Assembly (NCBI GenBank): GCA_017509755.1
Contig: JAFWOY010000011.1
Span: 41,963-105,962 of the forward strand
Length of the DNA: 64,000 nucleotides
DNA from: Bacteroidales bacterium
Lineage (GTDB): Bacteria > Bacteroidota > Bacteroidia > Bacteroidales > UBA932
Reading direction: 5' to 3'
In this document: piece by piece, positions 42,327 through 52,467 of the stretch
Layout: every line of letters starts with the position of its first letter
How positions within the stretch are numbered: position 1 is the first letter of the stretch
Position numbers and translations under genes: made by a program
Notes under the pieces: generated by a model
Database searches by the model: none
Told to the model about the DNA's origin: nothing
What the model saw: the letters and a program-made list of their open reading frames with translations, nothing else

Positions 42327-44157
42327 ACTGTTTGCGCTCTGCCTGGCCATGCTTTGCACCACGCTGCTCGGAGCTGAGACCCTCAATCACATCGAACCGC
42401 CCTGCTGGTGGGTGGGGATGAATACGGAACTGCAACTGATGCTTCACGGCCGCGGCCTCCGGGACGCCAGGGTGACGGCCGACGCGTCTGTGAAAGGCCT
42501 CTCGGTCACCAAGGTGACTTCGACCGACAATGCCGACTACCTTTTTGTGGATGTCCGGGTTTCCGACCGGCTCAAGCCCGGGAAGTATCGCTTCAATGTG
42601 ATTACGACCGACGGTCGGCAATACGACTTCGATTATGAATTCCTGGCCCGTCGCAAGGGATCGGCCAAAAGGGAATCCTTCGGCCCGTCCGACGCCGTCT
42701 ATCTGCTGATGCCCGACCGTTTCGCAAACGGCAACAAGGGGAACGACAGCTCGTCGGAAGCCGTGGAGAAATCCAATCCGAAGAACCTGGGTGGCCGCCA
42801 CGGCGGGGACATCCAGGGCATCATCGACCATCTCGACGACATCTACAAGCTCGGCGCGACCACCATCTGGCCCACACCGCTGCTGCTCGACAATGAGAAA
42901 AGCTATTCCTACCACGGCTATGCCTGCGCCGACTACTATCAGATCGATCCGCGCTACGGCACCAACGAACTCTACCGCACGCTGGTGGAGAAGGCCCACA
43001 AGAAGGGCCTGAAGATCATTATGGATATGGTGCCGAACCATTGCGGCACTGCCCACTGGTGGATGCAGAGCCTTCCCTCGCGCACCTGGATCAACTATCC
43101 CGAGAACCTGAAGCGGGGCGGGGACCGGCTTATCCGCACCAACGCTGCCATGAGTACGCACAGCGATCCCTACGCTGCTGAAATCGACAAGGAAAGTTGC
43201 GTGAAAGGCTGGTTTGACACGACCATGCCCGACATGAATCTCGCCGACCCGCTGGTGCGGCAGTATCTGCTCCAGATGGCGGTCTGGTGGATTGAATGGG
43301 CCGATTTGGACGGCTTGCGCGTGGATACGTTCCCGTATTCCGACAAGCAGGGCATCGCGGCCTGGACGAAAGGCATCCGCGACGAGTACAAGAACCTCAA
43401 CATCGTGGGTGAAGTGTGGTTCGGCGACGTGCCGTCTTGCGCCTACTGGGAGGGAACCCGGCAGAAAGACGGATACAATTCCCAGCTTCCTTCGGTCATG
43501 GATTTCCCGCTGATGTTTGCGGCGCTGTCGGCCCTGACGGCAGACGGAACGTCCTGGGAACCGAGCATGCTGCGTATCTACAATTCGCTGGCACTTGACC
43601 GCCTTTACGACGATCCGTCTGATATCCTGGTCTTCATGGGCAACCACGATACGCCGCGCCTTGCCCACGAACTGGGCGGCGATCCCGACAAGATCAAGAT
43701 GGCGTACGCACTGCTGGCCACCATGCGGGGCGTCCCGCAGCTTTATTACGGAGATGAGTATGGCTTGACCAGTGCCGACGGCACGGTGGGCCATTCCCAG
43801 GAGCGGGTGGACATGCCATGGGGCAAGTTCACGCGTTCGCAGGTGGCGCTGCACAAGTATGTGGCTGACCTGTTCACCTGGCGGAAGACCTCAGAGGCCG
43901 TTACCAAGGGCGGATTCCTGCATTTCCGTCCGGATGCCCGCAATGTCTATGTCTATTTCCGGACCGGCAAAAAGGAGTCCGTGATGGTGATCCTCAATGG
44001 CGGGAAGGAAGACTACAGTGTGGATTGGAACCATTTCCTGGAAATTACCGTCAAATATCCCCAGCGGGGAAAGAATATCCTAACCGGCGAGCGGGTAAAG
44101 GTGGACGAACCGTATGTGGTCGCTCCCAATACCGCTGCCATCATTGAATTCAGATAA
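42316..44157 (+). CDS. susA: SusA-like neopullulanase (GH13)
   Basis: A 613-residue periplasmic amylase, close in length to B. thetaiotaomicron SusA (617). It has a signal peptide ending near LLGA, an N-terminal beta domain (about 22-112) typical of neopullulanase/cyclomaltodextrinase, and the catalytic residues Asp337 (GLRVDTFPY), Glu366 (IVGEVWFG) and Asp445 (MGNHDTPR). The signal peptide has no lipobox cysteine, so the enzyme is probably soluble in the periplasm. The ATG lies inside the end of the preceding gene. Confidence 0.92.
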   Translation: MKNRLFALCLAMLCTTLLGAETLNHIEPPCWWVGMNTELQLMLHGRGLRDARVTADASVKGLSVTKVTSTDNADYLFVDVRVSDRLKPGKYRFNVITTDGRQYDFDYEFLARRKGSAKRESFGPSDAVYLLMPDRFANGNKGNDSSSEAVEKSNPKNLGGRHGGDIQGIIDHLDDIYKLGATTIWPTPLLLDNEKSYSYHGYACADYYQIDPRYGTNELYRTLVEKAHKKGLKIIMDMVPNHCGTAHWWMQSLPSRTWINYPENLKRGGDRLIRTNAAMSTHSDPYAAEIDKESCVKGWFDTTMPDMNLADPLVRQYLLQMAVWWIEWADLDGLRVDTFPYSDKQGIAAWTKGIRDEYKNLNIVGEVWFGDVPSCAYWEGTRQKDGYNSQLPSVMDFPLMFAALSALTADGTSWEPSMLRIYNSLALDRLYDDPSDILVFMGNHDTPRLAHELGGDPDKIKMAYALLATMRGVPQLYYGDEYGLTSADGTVGHSQERVDMPWGKFTRSQVALHKYVADLFTWRKTSEAVTKGGFLHFRPDARNVYVYFRTGKKESVMVILNGGKEDYSVDWNHFLEITVKYPQRGKNILTGERVKVDEPYVVAPNTAAIIEFR

Positions 44158-44164
44158 TCAGAAT

Positions 44165-45082
44165 ATGAAACCGACACTGCTTGTCTTAGCCGCCGGGATG
44201 GGGTCCCGCTACGGCTCCTTGAAACAGATGGATGGCCTGGGCCCTTCGGGCGAGGCGATCATCGACTATTCCATTTACGATGCGATCCGGGCCGGCTTCG
44301 GCAAGGTCGTCTTTGTGATCCGGCATTCGTTTGCCGATGCGTTCAAGCAGATTTTCTCTGCGGATCGTTTCGGCGGCCAGATTGAAGTGGAATTTGTTTA
44401 TCAGGAACTCGATTGTCTGCCGGAAGGCTATACCATTCCGGAAGGCCGGGAGAAGCCCTGGGGCACGAATCACGCTGTGATGATGGCCCGCGATGTCATC
44501 CACGAGCCGTTCGCCGTCATCAATTCCGACGACTTCTACGGCCGTTCCGGCTTTGAGGCCGTGGCTGAATTCCTGCGGGGCGTTGAGGGCAAGAAGGGAC
44601 AGTATGCCCTGGTCGGCTACTATTTGAAGAATACCTTGTCGGAGTTCGGCAGCGTGTCGCGCGGTGTCTGCCGGGCCGATGCGAATGCCTGCCTGACGGA
44701 AGTCACGGAACGTACCGCCATCCAACGGAAGGCCGACGGAAAAGTGTATTACGCGGAAAACGGCGTGGACCACGAAGTGTCGGAGGACAGCGTGGTCTCG
44801 ATGAACTTCTGGGGCTTCACGCCCGACTATTTCGCGTATTCCGACGAACTCTTCAAGGTTTTCCTCGATTCGGATGCCGTCAAGACGAACCTGAAGGCGG
44901 AATTCTTCATTCCATATGTGGCCGACATCCTCATCAAACGGGGCGACGCTTCGTTCAAGGTGCTGGAATGCGATGCCAAATGGTTTGGTGTCACCTACAA
45001 GGAAGACCGGCCGTTCGTGGTCGCGAAGATCGGTGAACTGATTGAACAGGGACTCTATCCGCAAAGTCTCTGGGGCCGGTAG
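44165..45082 (+). CDS. Sugar-phosphate nucleotidyltransferase-like protein
   Basis: A 305-residue cytoplasmic NTP-transferase-fold protein. The N-terminus LVLAAGMGSRYGSLKQMDGLGPSG is a variant nucleotide-binding loop and INSDDFYG the metal-binding part. The closest match by eye is the uncharacterised nucleotidyltransferase group of Bacteroidota rather than GlgC or RfbA. It follows susA by 7 bp and precedes a YbhN-like protein by 3 bp, so it shares the starch operon. Its sugar and nucleotide are unknown. Confidence 0.82.
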   Translation: MKPTLLVLAAGMGSRYGSLKQMDGLGPSGEAIIDYSIYDAIRAGFGKVVFVIRHSFADAFKQIFSADRFGGQIEVEFVYQELDCLPEGYTIPEGREKPWGTNHAVMMARDVIHEPFAVINSDDFYGRSGFEAVAEFLRGVEGKKGQYALVGYYLKNTLSEFGSVSRGVCRADANACLTEVTERTAIQRKADGKVYYAENGVDHEVSEDSVVSMNFWGFTPDYFAYSDELFKVFLDSDAVKTNLKAEFFIPYVADILIKRGDASFKVLECDAKWFGVTYKEDRPFVVAKIGELIEQGLYPQSLWGR

Positions 45083-45085
45083 CCG

Positions 45086-46102
45086 ATGAACGTCCGTCTG
45101 AAGAAAGTCCTGGAATATATCCTCCTGCTCGTCCTGGTGGCGGTACTCTTGTACTTTGCTTTCCGGGGGGTGGCATGGAATGATTTTGTGGAGGGACTCC
45201 GCAATTGCCGTTGGGGCTGGATCATCGCTACGATCGCGCTCCAATGGTTCATCACCTGGCTGCGCGGCAACCGCTGGCGGATCCAGCTGGAATCCATCCG
45301 GAAAGGCGACAAGCCTTTCACCCGCCGCGAAACCTACGATGCCTATGCCATCTGCTACCTGTCGAACATCGCTTTCCCGCGCTCGGGGGAAGTGGTCCGT
45401 TGCGGCCTGATCGGCGAGACGCGCAAAGCGACGTTCGAAGGGGCACTGGGCACGGTGGTCATCGAGCGGACCTGGGATTTGCTCTGTATGTTCCTGGCGG
45501 TCGTCCCGCTGCTTTTCATCGGCCATTTCCGCGATTTCCTCGTGGAAAAAATGTTCCGGCCGGTGGCCGGTTCGATGCAGATCGGCTGGTTCTGGATCGT
45601 CCTGATCGGTATCGCTGTCCTGGTCGGGCTCGTTTTCCTGATTCGGGCTTATCGCGAGCGGATTGGCCGCAGCAAGGCGGGGGCGGCTTTCCTGAAGTTT
45701 CTCCGGGGGCTGGGCGACGGCATCAAGGCCGCTTTCAAGATGGACCGCAAATGGGCGTTCTTCGCCTATACATTGCTGATCTGGACTGGCTATTGGCTGA
45801 CCAGTCTCTGGACCATCCGGGCTTTCCCGGCAGCTGACGGCATGAATGGCCTGGATGCCTTGTTCCTGATGGTTGTCGGGTCGCTGGGCTGGGTCGTTCC
45901 GGTCCAGGGCGGCTTCGGGGCCTATCACTTTATCGTGTCGATGACGCTGGTGCCCATCTACGGCTTCGACAAATCGACGGGCCTGATCTTCGCCACGCTC
46001 TCGCATGAGTCGCAGATCGTGCAGATGCTGCTCTGTGGCTTACTTGCCCTCATCAGCTGGGCATTCTATCGTAGAAAATTGAAAACCAATACATTGCAAT
46101 GA
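45086..46102 (+). CDS. YbhN/LPG-synthase-type membrane protein
   Basis: A 338-residue inner-membrane protein of the UPF0104/lysylphosphatidylglycerol synthetase transmembrane family, with seven to eight hydrophobic helices and the conserved LRGNRWRIQLE and VPVQGGFGAYHFI segments. Relatives move or modify membrane lipids; the soluble synthetase domain of MprF is absent. Its stop overlaps the following kinase start (ATGA). Why it travels with starch genes is unclear. Confidence 0.85.
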   Translation: MNVRLKKVLEYILLLVLVAVLLYFAFRGVAWNDFVEGLRNCRWGWIIATIALQWFITWLRGNRWRIQLESIRKGDKPFTRRETYDAYAICYLSNIAFPRSGEVVRCGLIGETRKATFEGALGTVVIERTWDLLCMFLAVVPLLFIGHFRDFLVEKMFRPVAGSMQIGWFWIVLIGIAVLVGLVFLIRAYRERIGRSKAGAAFLKFLRGLGDGIKAAFKMDRKWAFFAYTLLIWTGYWLTSLWTIRAFPAADGMNGLDALFLMVVGSLGWVVPVQGGFGAYHFIVSMTLVPIYGFDKSTGLIFATLSHESQIVQMLLCGLLALISWAFYRRKLKTNTLQ

Positions 46103-47091
46103 AATCTATCCTCGGTATCGGGAATGCCTTGACCGACATTCTGGCCGTTCTTCCCAACGACACGCTTCTCAAGAAATACAATCTCCCGCTCGGCAGCATG
46201 CAGCACGTGGATGCCAAGACGGGCAATACCATCTGGGCTGACCTCAAAGAGATCGGGGTGCAGTACGTGGCGGGCGGTTCGGCGGCTAACACGGTCTCTG
46301 CCACCGCCATCTTGGGTATGCCGTCGGGCTATATCGGAAAGGTCGGCGACGACGAGCTTGGTTCGCTCTTCCGCCAGTCGCAGATGCAGAACGGCATCAA
46401 GTCGAACCTGCTGGTGGGTACGGTAGCTTCGGGTCGGGCGATGGTCTTCATCACGGCGCCGAATGCGGACCGCACTTTCGCTACATATCTGGGCGCGGCG
46501 TTGCAGCTGGAACCGGACGATCTGAAGCCGGAGTATTTTGAGGGCTATGATTATCTGCACATTGAGGGCTATCTGGTGCAGAACCAGTATCTGGTCCGCC
46601 GCGCCGTGGAAATGGGCAAGGAGCGCGGCATGATCATTTCGCTGGACATGGCTTCCTACAATGTAGTGGAATCCAACAATGTCTTCCTCCAGGACATCGT
46701 CAAGAACTACATCAACATCGTGTTCGCCAACGAGACGGAGGCGGCGGCGTTCACACACCGCCCGCCCCGCGAGGCCCTGCAGGCCATGTCGGAAATGACG
46801 GACATCGCTGTCGTGAAGATCGGCAAGGATGGTTCGATGATCCAGTCCGGCGATGAATTCCACTTCATCGATGCCTGGCCGGGCGAGGCCGTCGATGCGA
46901 CGGGCGCCGGCGACACCTATGCGGCCGGTTTCCTCTTCGCCCACGCCCAGGGCATGCCGCTGAAGACCTGTGGCGAAGTCGGCTCCGCCCTTGCCGCCAA
47001 AGTCGTCGAAGTCATCGGCACCAAGATCGACATCCCCCGCTGGAAGGCCGCCAAAACCGAAATCCGCCGCCTGATGGGCATCAGCGAATAG
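46099..47091 (+). CDS. PfkB-family carbohydrate/adenosine kinase
   Basis: A 330-residue ribokinase-fold kinase. The N-terminal substrate motif AGGSAANTVSATAILG and the C-terminal catalytic DATGAGDTYAAGF (Asp272) are intact. Among Bacteroidota this style is often annotated as adenosine kinase, but sugars such as fructose or ribose cannot be excluded. It is the last gene before a repeat-filled gap and appears to end the long starch-associated plus-strand operon. Confidence 0.88.
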   Translation: MKSILGIGNALTDILAVLPNDTLLKKYNLPLGSMQHVDAKTGNTIWADLKEIGVQYVAGGSAANTVSATAILGMPSGYIGKVGDDELGSLFRQSQMQNGIKSNLLVGTVASGRAMVFITAPNADRTFATYLGAALQLEPDDLKPEYFEGYDYLHIEGYLVQNQYLVRRAVEMGKERGMIISLDMASYNVVESNNVFLQDIVKNYINIVFANETEAAAFTHRPPREALQAMSEMTDIAVVKIGKDGSMIQSGDEFHFIDAWPGEAVDATGAGDTYAAGFLFAHAQGMPLKTCGEVGSALAAKVVEVIGTKIDIPRWKAAKTEIRRLMGISE

Positions 47092-47128
47092 GCTATCCTC
47101 CCTATCGCTTCATAATCGGTCGCCATAG

Positions 47129-47215
47129 GCCGCTCCGCTGCGCTCTGGGTTTTTGTTCCAGGCGCAGAAAAATGCGCCTGGCCCGAAAACCCACCCGCTC
47201 CGCTTCGCTTTTCGC
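47129..47215 (+). repeat. Nested-hairpin intergenic repeat, copy 4
   Basis: CCAGGCGCA (47158-47166) and TGCGCCTGG (47173-47181) form a 9-bp stem, enclosed by TGGGTTTT/AAAACCCA. The flanks repeat CGCTCCGCT words. It starts about 40 bp after the kinase stop and might act as its terminator. Confidence 0.7.
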
Positions 47216-47264
47216 TTTCAGGAAGGGGCAGACGAGCGGAGTCGCTGAGATGACCGAAAAGTTC

Positions 47265-47308
47265 TGCCGCGACAGGATTTTGGGATGCGATAGATTCCTG
47301 TCGCGGCA
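47265..47308. repeat. CGACAGGA hairpin, copy 2
   Basis: Arms TGCCGCGACAGGA (47265-47277) and TCCTGTCGCGGCA (47296-47308) around an 18-nt loop, identical in both arms to copy 1 at 18220. It lies in the gap between the convergent kinase genes. Confidence 0.7.
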
Positions 47309-47342
47309 ACAATGATCTGGAGATTGGGACGGCGCCCCAGTA

Positions 47343-48320
47343 TTAATAATGGAAACTCGAGCCGCCGATGAATTCGCGGATGATGGAGGTCGGCGGGATG
47401 TGGCGGACGTCGATCGGGGTCATGGCGATGACGCTGCGGATGAGACCCAACATGCGATGGGCTTCGCCGTGGGCAGGAGAAGAGGGCCGGATGACCTGGA
47501 GCAGTGGTTCGGCGTAACACTTCAGCATAGGGATCTCGTAGAAGAGGCCGGAATTGAATTCGGCGTCGGCCAGTTTCTTGAAAGGATGGATGTAATTCTC
47601 TTCGCCGGCGCGGACACTCGGCCAGCGGAGGATCGTATCTTCGGCTGTCATGCCGCGGAATTGGTTGTCACGGACCATCCGGCGCAGCAAGCGATAGTCT
47701 CGGGAGGACATGCGCGTGTGCTCGTCGATTGAGATCGGAGTCAGGACAGAGACATAGAGTTTGAACTTGTCGTCTTCCGGGATCTGGGGCGTCAGAGCCG
47801 GGTTCAGGCCATGGATGCCTTCCATGATCAGCACGTCATTTTCAGTCAGCTGCAGGAACTGGCCGACGAATTTGCGTGAACCCGAAGCAAAATCATATTT
47901 CGGAATCTCGACCCGCCGTCCGGCGAATAGCTCTTCCAGCTGCTCATTGAGGAAAGGGACGTCAAGTGCTTCGAGGCATTCGAAATCATAATCGCCGTTG
48001 GCATCGAGCGGGGTATCGACCCGGTTGCGGAAATAGTCGTCGAGCGAGATGACGATGGGGTTCAGGCCGTTGACCCGCATGTGGAGCGCCAGGCGCTTGG
48101 AAGAGGTCGTCTTGCCACTGCTGGAAGGACCGGCGATCAGCACGAGTTTCACGCCCGGCCTTGCGGCGATCTGGTTGGCAATCTCTGCATAGCGGTGGTC
48201 GTGCAGGGTTTCCGACAGGTTGACAATGTAACGCGCCTTGCCGCTGACGATGGCTTCGTTGAGCGAGGTAACGTTGTTTTCGCGGAAGATGGTCCGCCAC
48301 ATCGACATTTCTTTGATCAT
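47343..48320 (-). CDS. Uridine-kinase-like nucleoside kinase
   Basis: A 325-residue P-loop kinase: LIAGPSSSGKTTSSKRLA (about residues 67-84), SLDDYF and IMEGIHGLNP are the uridine kinase/phosphoribulokinase motifs. In Bacteroides and relatives this enzyme usually carries a TGS-type N-terminal region and is about 550 residues; here only the last stretch before the P-loop remains. The start ATG overlaps the uvrA stop (ATGA), so no room is left for the longer form on this mRNA. Confidence 0.87.
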   Translation of the reverse strand: MIKEMSMWRTIFRENNVTSLNEAIVSGKARYIVNLSETLHDHRYAEIANQIAARPGVKLVLIAGPSSSGKTTSSKRLALHMRVNGLNPIVISLDDYFRNRVDTPLDANGDYDFECLEALDVPFLNEQLEELFAGRRVEIPKYDFASGSRKFVGQFLQLTENDVLIMEGIHGLNPALTPQIPEDDKFKLYVSVLTPISIDEHTRMSSRDYRLLRRMVRDNQFRGMTAEDTILRWPSVRAGEENYIHPFKKLADAEFNSGLFYEIPMLKCYAEPLLQVIRPSSPAHGEAHRMLGLIRSVIAMTPIDVRHIPPTSIIREFIGGSSFHY

Positions 48321-51130
48321 AGGATGGCTTTTAAATAGTGTCCGGTATAAGAGGAAGGGGATTGGGCAACCTGTTCGGGAGTGCCGGCTGCGATGATCTG
48401 ACCGCCGGCCTGACCGCCTTCGGGACCGAGATCGATGAGCCAGTCCACCGATTTGAGGATGTCCAGGTTGTGCTCGATGATGACCACCGTGTTGCCTTTG
48501 TCGACCAGCCGCTGCAGCACGCCGATCAGGACTTTGATGTCTTCGAAATGCAGGCCCGTGGTAGGCTCGTCGAGCAGATAGAGGGTGTTGCCCGTGTCTT
48601 TGCGGGCCAGTTCGGCAGATAGCTTCAGGCGCTGGCTTTCGCCGCCGCTGAGGGTGGTGGCCGGCTGACCAAGCGTCAGGTATCCGAGACCGACTTCTTC
48701 TAATGTACGCAACTTTTGGGCGATGGAAGGAATCGCGTCGAAGAAAGCCGCTGCCTGCGAGATGCTCATGTCCAGCACTTCGCTGATGTTCTTGCCTTTG
48801 TATTTGACCGCCAGGGTGTCGGGCGTGTAGCGGCGGCCGCCGCATTCCTTGCAGGTCACCTGGGCCGACGGAAGGAAATGCATCTCGATCAATTGGAGTC
48901 CGGCACCTTTACAGGCTTCGCAACGGCCCCCTTTTACATTGAAGGAGAAGCGGTTGGCCTTGAAGCCGCGGATTTTGGCATCGGGCGTTTGCTCGAAGAG
49001 CTTGCGGATATCCGTCATCACGTCGGTATAGGTGGCCGGATTGCTGCGCGGTGAGCGGCCGATCGGCGTCTGGTCGATTTGGATGACTTTGTCAATGTTG
49101 CTGATGCCATCCAGACGGTCGTAGGGAAGGACGGGATATTTGGAGCGGTAAAGCTTGTTGCTGAGGATCGGCATCAAGGTCTCGTTGATGAGCGAACTCT
49201 TGCCGCTGCCGCTCACTCCGCTCACCCCGACAAAGAGTCCGAGCGGCAAATCGAGCGTCACCTGTTTCAAATTGTTACCACGAGCTCCCTTGAGTGTCAG
49301 GAATTTTCCGTTCCCGGGGCGGCGAACGGCCGGCACTTCGATCCGTTTGCGCCCCAGCAGATAGTCGATGGTCGGACTCTGCCCGGCCGGGACCTTGTCG
49401 ATGTCGGCCGGGACGCCATTGTAGAGAAGATATCCACCTTTCTCTCCGGCACCGGGGCCCAAGTCAATCAGCCAGTCTGCACTGCGCATCATCTCTTCAT
49501 CGTGCTCGACCACCATCACAGAGTTGCCTTCGTCCCGCAATTCTTTCAACGAAGCAATCAATTTGCGGTTATCCCGCTGGTGGAGGCCGATGCTGGGTTC
49601 ATCGAGCACATAGAGCACGTTGACCAGTTTCGATCCGATCTGTGTGGCCAGCCGGATACGCTGGCTCTCGCCGCCGCTGAGAGAGCGCGTGGCCCGGCTC
49701 AGCGAAAGGTATTCCAGCCCCACATCTTTCAGGAAACCGATGCGGGCGACCAGTTCTTTGAGGATATCTTCGGCGATGCGCATCTGGCGCGGCGTGAGAT
49801 GCCCGGGCAGCGCGCGCACCCAATCGTACAGCGTGCTGATATCCATCTCCGACACTTCGGCGATGTTTTTCCCGTCCACCTTGAAATGGAGTGCTTCCTG
49901 CTTAAGCCGGGTGCCGCCACAGACCGGACAGACCATTTCTTCCACAAAATGCTCCTTTTTGTGCTGCTTGCGCTCGCTCTCCTCCTCATCTCCAAGTGAG
50001 ATTTGCGCGAGGATGCCGGGGAAAGTGGCCATCTCCATATCAGTGCCAGTCCCGATCCGGAGCAACTCGTCGGTCCCATAGAGAATGACCTGCAGTGCTT
50101 CTTCCGGAATGTCGCTGATGGGGTCGTGGAGGGAGAATTTATAGCGGCGTGCGATGGCTTCCAGATACCGGAATACCGTGTTGCCGCGCATGGGTCCGAC
50201 ACTCTCGATACCGCCGTCCGCGATAGAGCGCTTGCGGTCGGGGATGATCTTGTCCAGATCCACCCGGGCGACCGTGCCCAAACCCCGGCAATGCGGGCAG
50301 GCACCTTGCGGGGAATTGAAGGAAAAGGTATAAGGAGCCGGCACCTCGTAAGAAAGGCCCGTATCAGGGCAGACCAGATTGCGGCTGAAGTGCTGCAGGT
50401 TGTTGTCTTCCAGCGACAAGACAGCCAGGGAACCCTTGCCTTGGTTCAGTGCGTTCGCGACCGATTCCTTGATGCGTTTGCGGTCGTCGGTGCGAGGAAT
50501 CAACTTGTCCACGACCAGTTCCACGAAGTGGATCTTGTAACGGTCGAGCGGCCCCGCTTCACTCAGGTCACACAACTGGCCGTCAATGCGCACCTGGTTG
50601 TAGCCGCGCCGCTGAAGTTGCACAAACAACTCGCGATAATGGCCTTTACGCCCGCGCACCAAGGGGGCCAGCAGCAGGATCTTCTGCCCCTCATAGCGTT
50701 TGAGGATCAGGTCGATGATCTCGTCGTCGGTATAGCGGACCATCTCTTTGCCGCTCTCCGGCGAGAAAGCCTGGGAAGCACGGGCATAGAGCAGGCGGAA
50801 GAAATCGTAGATCTCGGTGATGGTGCCGACCGTGGACCGGGGATTGCGGCCCACCGTTTTCTGCTCAATGGAAATGACGGGACTCAGTCCCTTGATCTCA
50901 TCGATGTCGGGACGTTCGAGGATGCCGATGAACTGGCGGGCATAGGCAGAGAGCGTATCCATATAACGACGCTGTCCTTCGGCACAGATCGTGTCGAAAG
51001 CCAGTGAGGATTTCCCGCTGCCCGACAGGCCGGTCACCACGACCAGACTGTCGCGCGGAATCTCCAGGTCAATTCCCTTGAGGTTGTGGACCCGCGCGCC
51101 GGAAATCACTATTTTCTCGCCCGCGCCCAT
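48317..51130 (-). CDS. uvrA: Excinuclease ABC subunit A
   Basis: The damage-recognition ATPase of nucleotide excision repair, 937 residues from [11 protein letters not shown]. Two ABC ATPase modules are visible: Walker [10 protein letters not shown] near the N-terminus and GVSGSGKSS in the second half, with ABC signatures [11 protein letters not shown] and [11 protein letters not shown], and zinc-finger cysteines (CEACKGAG...CKECGG). Length is typical. The frame is open 28 codons further upstream, but that part overlaps the MBL gene. It lies 1 bp from that gene and overlaps the next. Confidence 0.96.
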   Translation of the reverse strand: MGAGEKIVISGARVHNLKGIDLEIPRDSLVVVTGLSGSGKSSLAFDTICAEGQRRYMDTLSAYARQFIGILERPDIDEIKGLSPVISIEQKTVGRNPRSTVGTITEIYDFFRLLYARASQAFSPESGKEMVRYTDDEIIDLILKRYEGQKILLLAPLVRGRKGHYRELFVQLQRRGYNQVRIDGQLCDLSEAGPLDRYKIHFVELVVDKLIPRTDDRKRIKESVANALNQGKGSLAVLSLEDNNLQHFSRNLVCPDTGLSYEVPAPYTFSFNSPQGACPHCRGLGTVARVDLDKIIPDRKRSIADGGIESVGPMRGNTVFRYLEAIARRYKFSLHDPISDIPEEALQVILYGTDELLRIGTGTDMEMATFPGILAQISLGDEEESERKQHKKEHFVEEMVCPVCGGTRLKQEALHFKVDGKNIAEVSEMDISTLYDWVRALPGHLTPRQMRIAEDILKELVARIGFLKDVGLEYLSLSRATRSLSGGESQRIRLATQIGSKLVNVLYVLDEPSIGLHQRDNRKLIASLKELRDEGNSVMVVEHDEEMMRSADWLIDLGPGAGEKGGYLLYNGVPADIDKVPAGQSPTIDYLLGRKRIEVPAVRRPGNGKFLTLKGARGNNLKQVTLDLPLGLFVGVSGVSGSGKSSLINETLMPILSNKLYRSKYPVLPYDRLDGISNIDKVIQIDQTPIGRSPRSNPATYTDVMTDIRKLFEQTPDAKIRGFKANRFSFNVKGGRCEACKGAGLQLIEMHFLPSAQVTCKECGGRRYTPDTLAVKYKGKNISEVLDMSISQAAAFFDAIPSIAQKLRTLEEVGLGYLTLGQPATTLSGGESQRLKLSAELARKDTGNTLYLLDEPTTGLHFEDIKVLIGVLQRLVDKGNTVVIIEHNLDILKSVDWLIDLGPEGGQAGGQIIAAGTPEQVAQSPSSYTGHYLKAIL

Positions 51131-51131
51131 C

Positions 51132-51767
51132 TTAGTGAAGGAAAGGATTGGTTGCCCGTTCATAACCGATGGACGTGGCAGGACCGTGACCGGGTAGCAC
51201 CTTGATATCCCCATCGAGTGACATCAATTTGCGGTCAATGCTCGCAATCAGCTGGTCGTAATCGCCGCCAGGATGGTCGGTCCGGCCGATACTGCCGGCG
51301 AAAAGCGTATCGCCGGCGAAGAGGACCTGCTCTTTTTCGCAGAGGAAACAGACGCCTCCCTGGGTATGGCCCGGTGTTTCGATGACTTTCAGCTCCGTTT
51401 CTCCGAATGAAATGATATCGCCGTCTGCGATGTCGTGAAGGGTTCCCGAATAGGGTTTGAAAGCCAGGCCCAGCTGTGCACACCATTCCCCGGAACGGAC
51501 CATCTGTTCATGGTCGGCCGGATGGATCCAGGCATCGATGGCCCAGGTCCGGGCCACGTCCTCCACTCCGAGGATATGGTCGAAATGGCCGTGTGTCAAA
51601 AGAATCTTGGCGGGATGCAGCTGATTGTCCGCTACAAAATCCTTCAGCCGCTGCAGCTCGCGGTCCCCGTAACAACCCGGATCGATGAATACGCACGTCC
51701 CCGTTTCATCCCACGCCACATAACAGCACTCCCGGATCGGATTGAAATAGAAAGTCTTTATCTTCAT
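51132..51767 (-). CDS. Metallo-beta-lactamase-fold hydrolase (glyoxalase II-like)
   Basis: A 211-residue cytoplasmic hydrolase from [10 protein letters not shown]. The dinuclear metal site is visible as THGHFDH (His59, His61, Asp63, His64), followed by [15 protein letters not shown] and LPGHGPAT. This is the YcbL/glyoxalase-II-like group that hydrolyses thioesters; the substrate is not known. It heads the MBL-uvrA-nucleoside kinase operon. The ATG follows two -7 elements on the minus strand. Confidence 0.92.
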   Translation of the reverse strand: MKIKTFYFNPIRECCYVAWDETGTCVFIDPGCYGDRELQRLKDFVADNQLHPAKILLTHGHFDHILGVEDVARTWAIDAWIHPADHEQMVRSGEWCAQLGLAFKPYSGTLHDIADGDIISFGETELKVIETPGHTQGGVCFLCEKEQVLFAGDTLFAGSIGRTDHPGGDYDQLIASIDRKLMSLDGDIKVLPGHGPATSIGYERATNPFLH

Positions 51768-51778
51768 AAAAATTTCTT

Positions 51779-51794
51779 CAAACATACAAATTTA
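51779..51794 (-). promoter_or_regulatory. Two adjacent -7 elements for the MBL-uvrA operon
   Basis: On the minus strand TAAATTTG (51787-51794) is directly followed by TATGTTTG (51779-51786), both matching TAnnTTTG. Two staggered transcription starts are possible, 12-20 bp before the MBL gene. Confidence 0.5.
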
Positions 51795-51807
51795 CGAAAA
51801 GATGTTG

Positions 51808-51815
51808 TAATTTTG
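51808..51815 (+). promoter_or_regulatory. -7 promoter element for the deoxynucleoside kinase
   Basis: TAATTTTG matches TAnnTTTG, 28 bp before the ATG at 51844 and 13 bp from the divergent MBL elements. Confidence 0.55.
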
Positions 51816-51843
51816 TAAGGAAACCCCAAAACGCACGGACAAT

Positions 51844-52458
51844 ATGCATATCGCGATCGCAGGCAATATCGGCAGCGGCAAAACCACTCTCACCCGGATG
51901 CTGGCCAGCCACTTCCACTGGACCCCGAAATACGAATCTGTCGACTACAATCCATATCTCGCTGATTTTTACAACGATATGGAGCGTTGGTCGTTCAATA
52001 TCCAGATCTATTTCCTCAACAAGCGTTTCCTCGATGTCGTGGAGATCAGCAAACACGAGGAGATCATCATCCAGGATCGCAGCATCTACGAAGACGCCTG
52101 CATTTTCGCCCCCAACCTCCATAACATGGGGTTGATGTCCACCCGCGATTTTGAAAACTATTCATCCCTTTTCTCGCTGATGTCCTCTTTGGTCAAGGCC
52201 CCCGACCTGCTCATCTACCTGCGCAGCTCCATCCCGCACCTGGTGGGCAACATCCAAAAACGCGGCCGCGAATACGAAAGCAGCATCCGCCTCGACTACC
52301 TCAAGGGGCTCAATGCCCTCTATGAGCAATGGATTGAGAACTACCACGACGGCAAACTCCTGATCCTCGACGTGGACAAACTCAACTTCGAAGAAAAAAC
52401 CGAAGACTTCAGCACGATCTGCGACCGCATCGAAGCCCAACTCCACGGCTTGTTCTGA
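51844..52458 (+). CDS. Deoxynucleoside kinase
   Basis: A 204-residue salvage kinase that phosphorylates deoxynucleosides in the cytoplasm. The P-loop GNIGSGKTTL (residues 7-16), the DRSIYEDACIFA motif (DRS) and the lid KRGREYESSI are characteristic of the dGK/dAK/dCK family. Specificity between deoxyadenosine, deoxyguanosine and others cannot be told. Single-gene unit, followed by a hairpin-rich gap. Confidence 0.93.
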   Translation: MHIAIAGNIGSGKTTLTRMLASHFHWTPKYESVDYNPYLADFYNDMERWSFNIQIYFLNKRFLDVVEISKHEEIIIQDRSIYEDACIFAPNLHNMGLMSTRDFENYSSLFSLMSSLVKAPDLLIYLRSSIPHLVGNIQKRGREYESSIRLDYLKGLNALYEQWIENYHDGKLLILDVDKLNFEEKTEDFSTICDRIEAQLHGLF

Positions 52459-52467
52459 AATACCGGG

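Noticed and set aside
38880..42386. 3.5-kb antisense open frame across the GH13 genes
   Set aside because: Shadow of the amylase genes, which carry complete catalytic triads on the plus strand.
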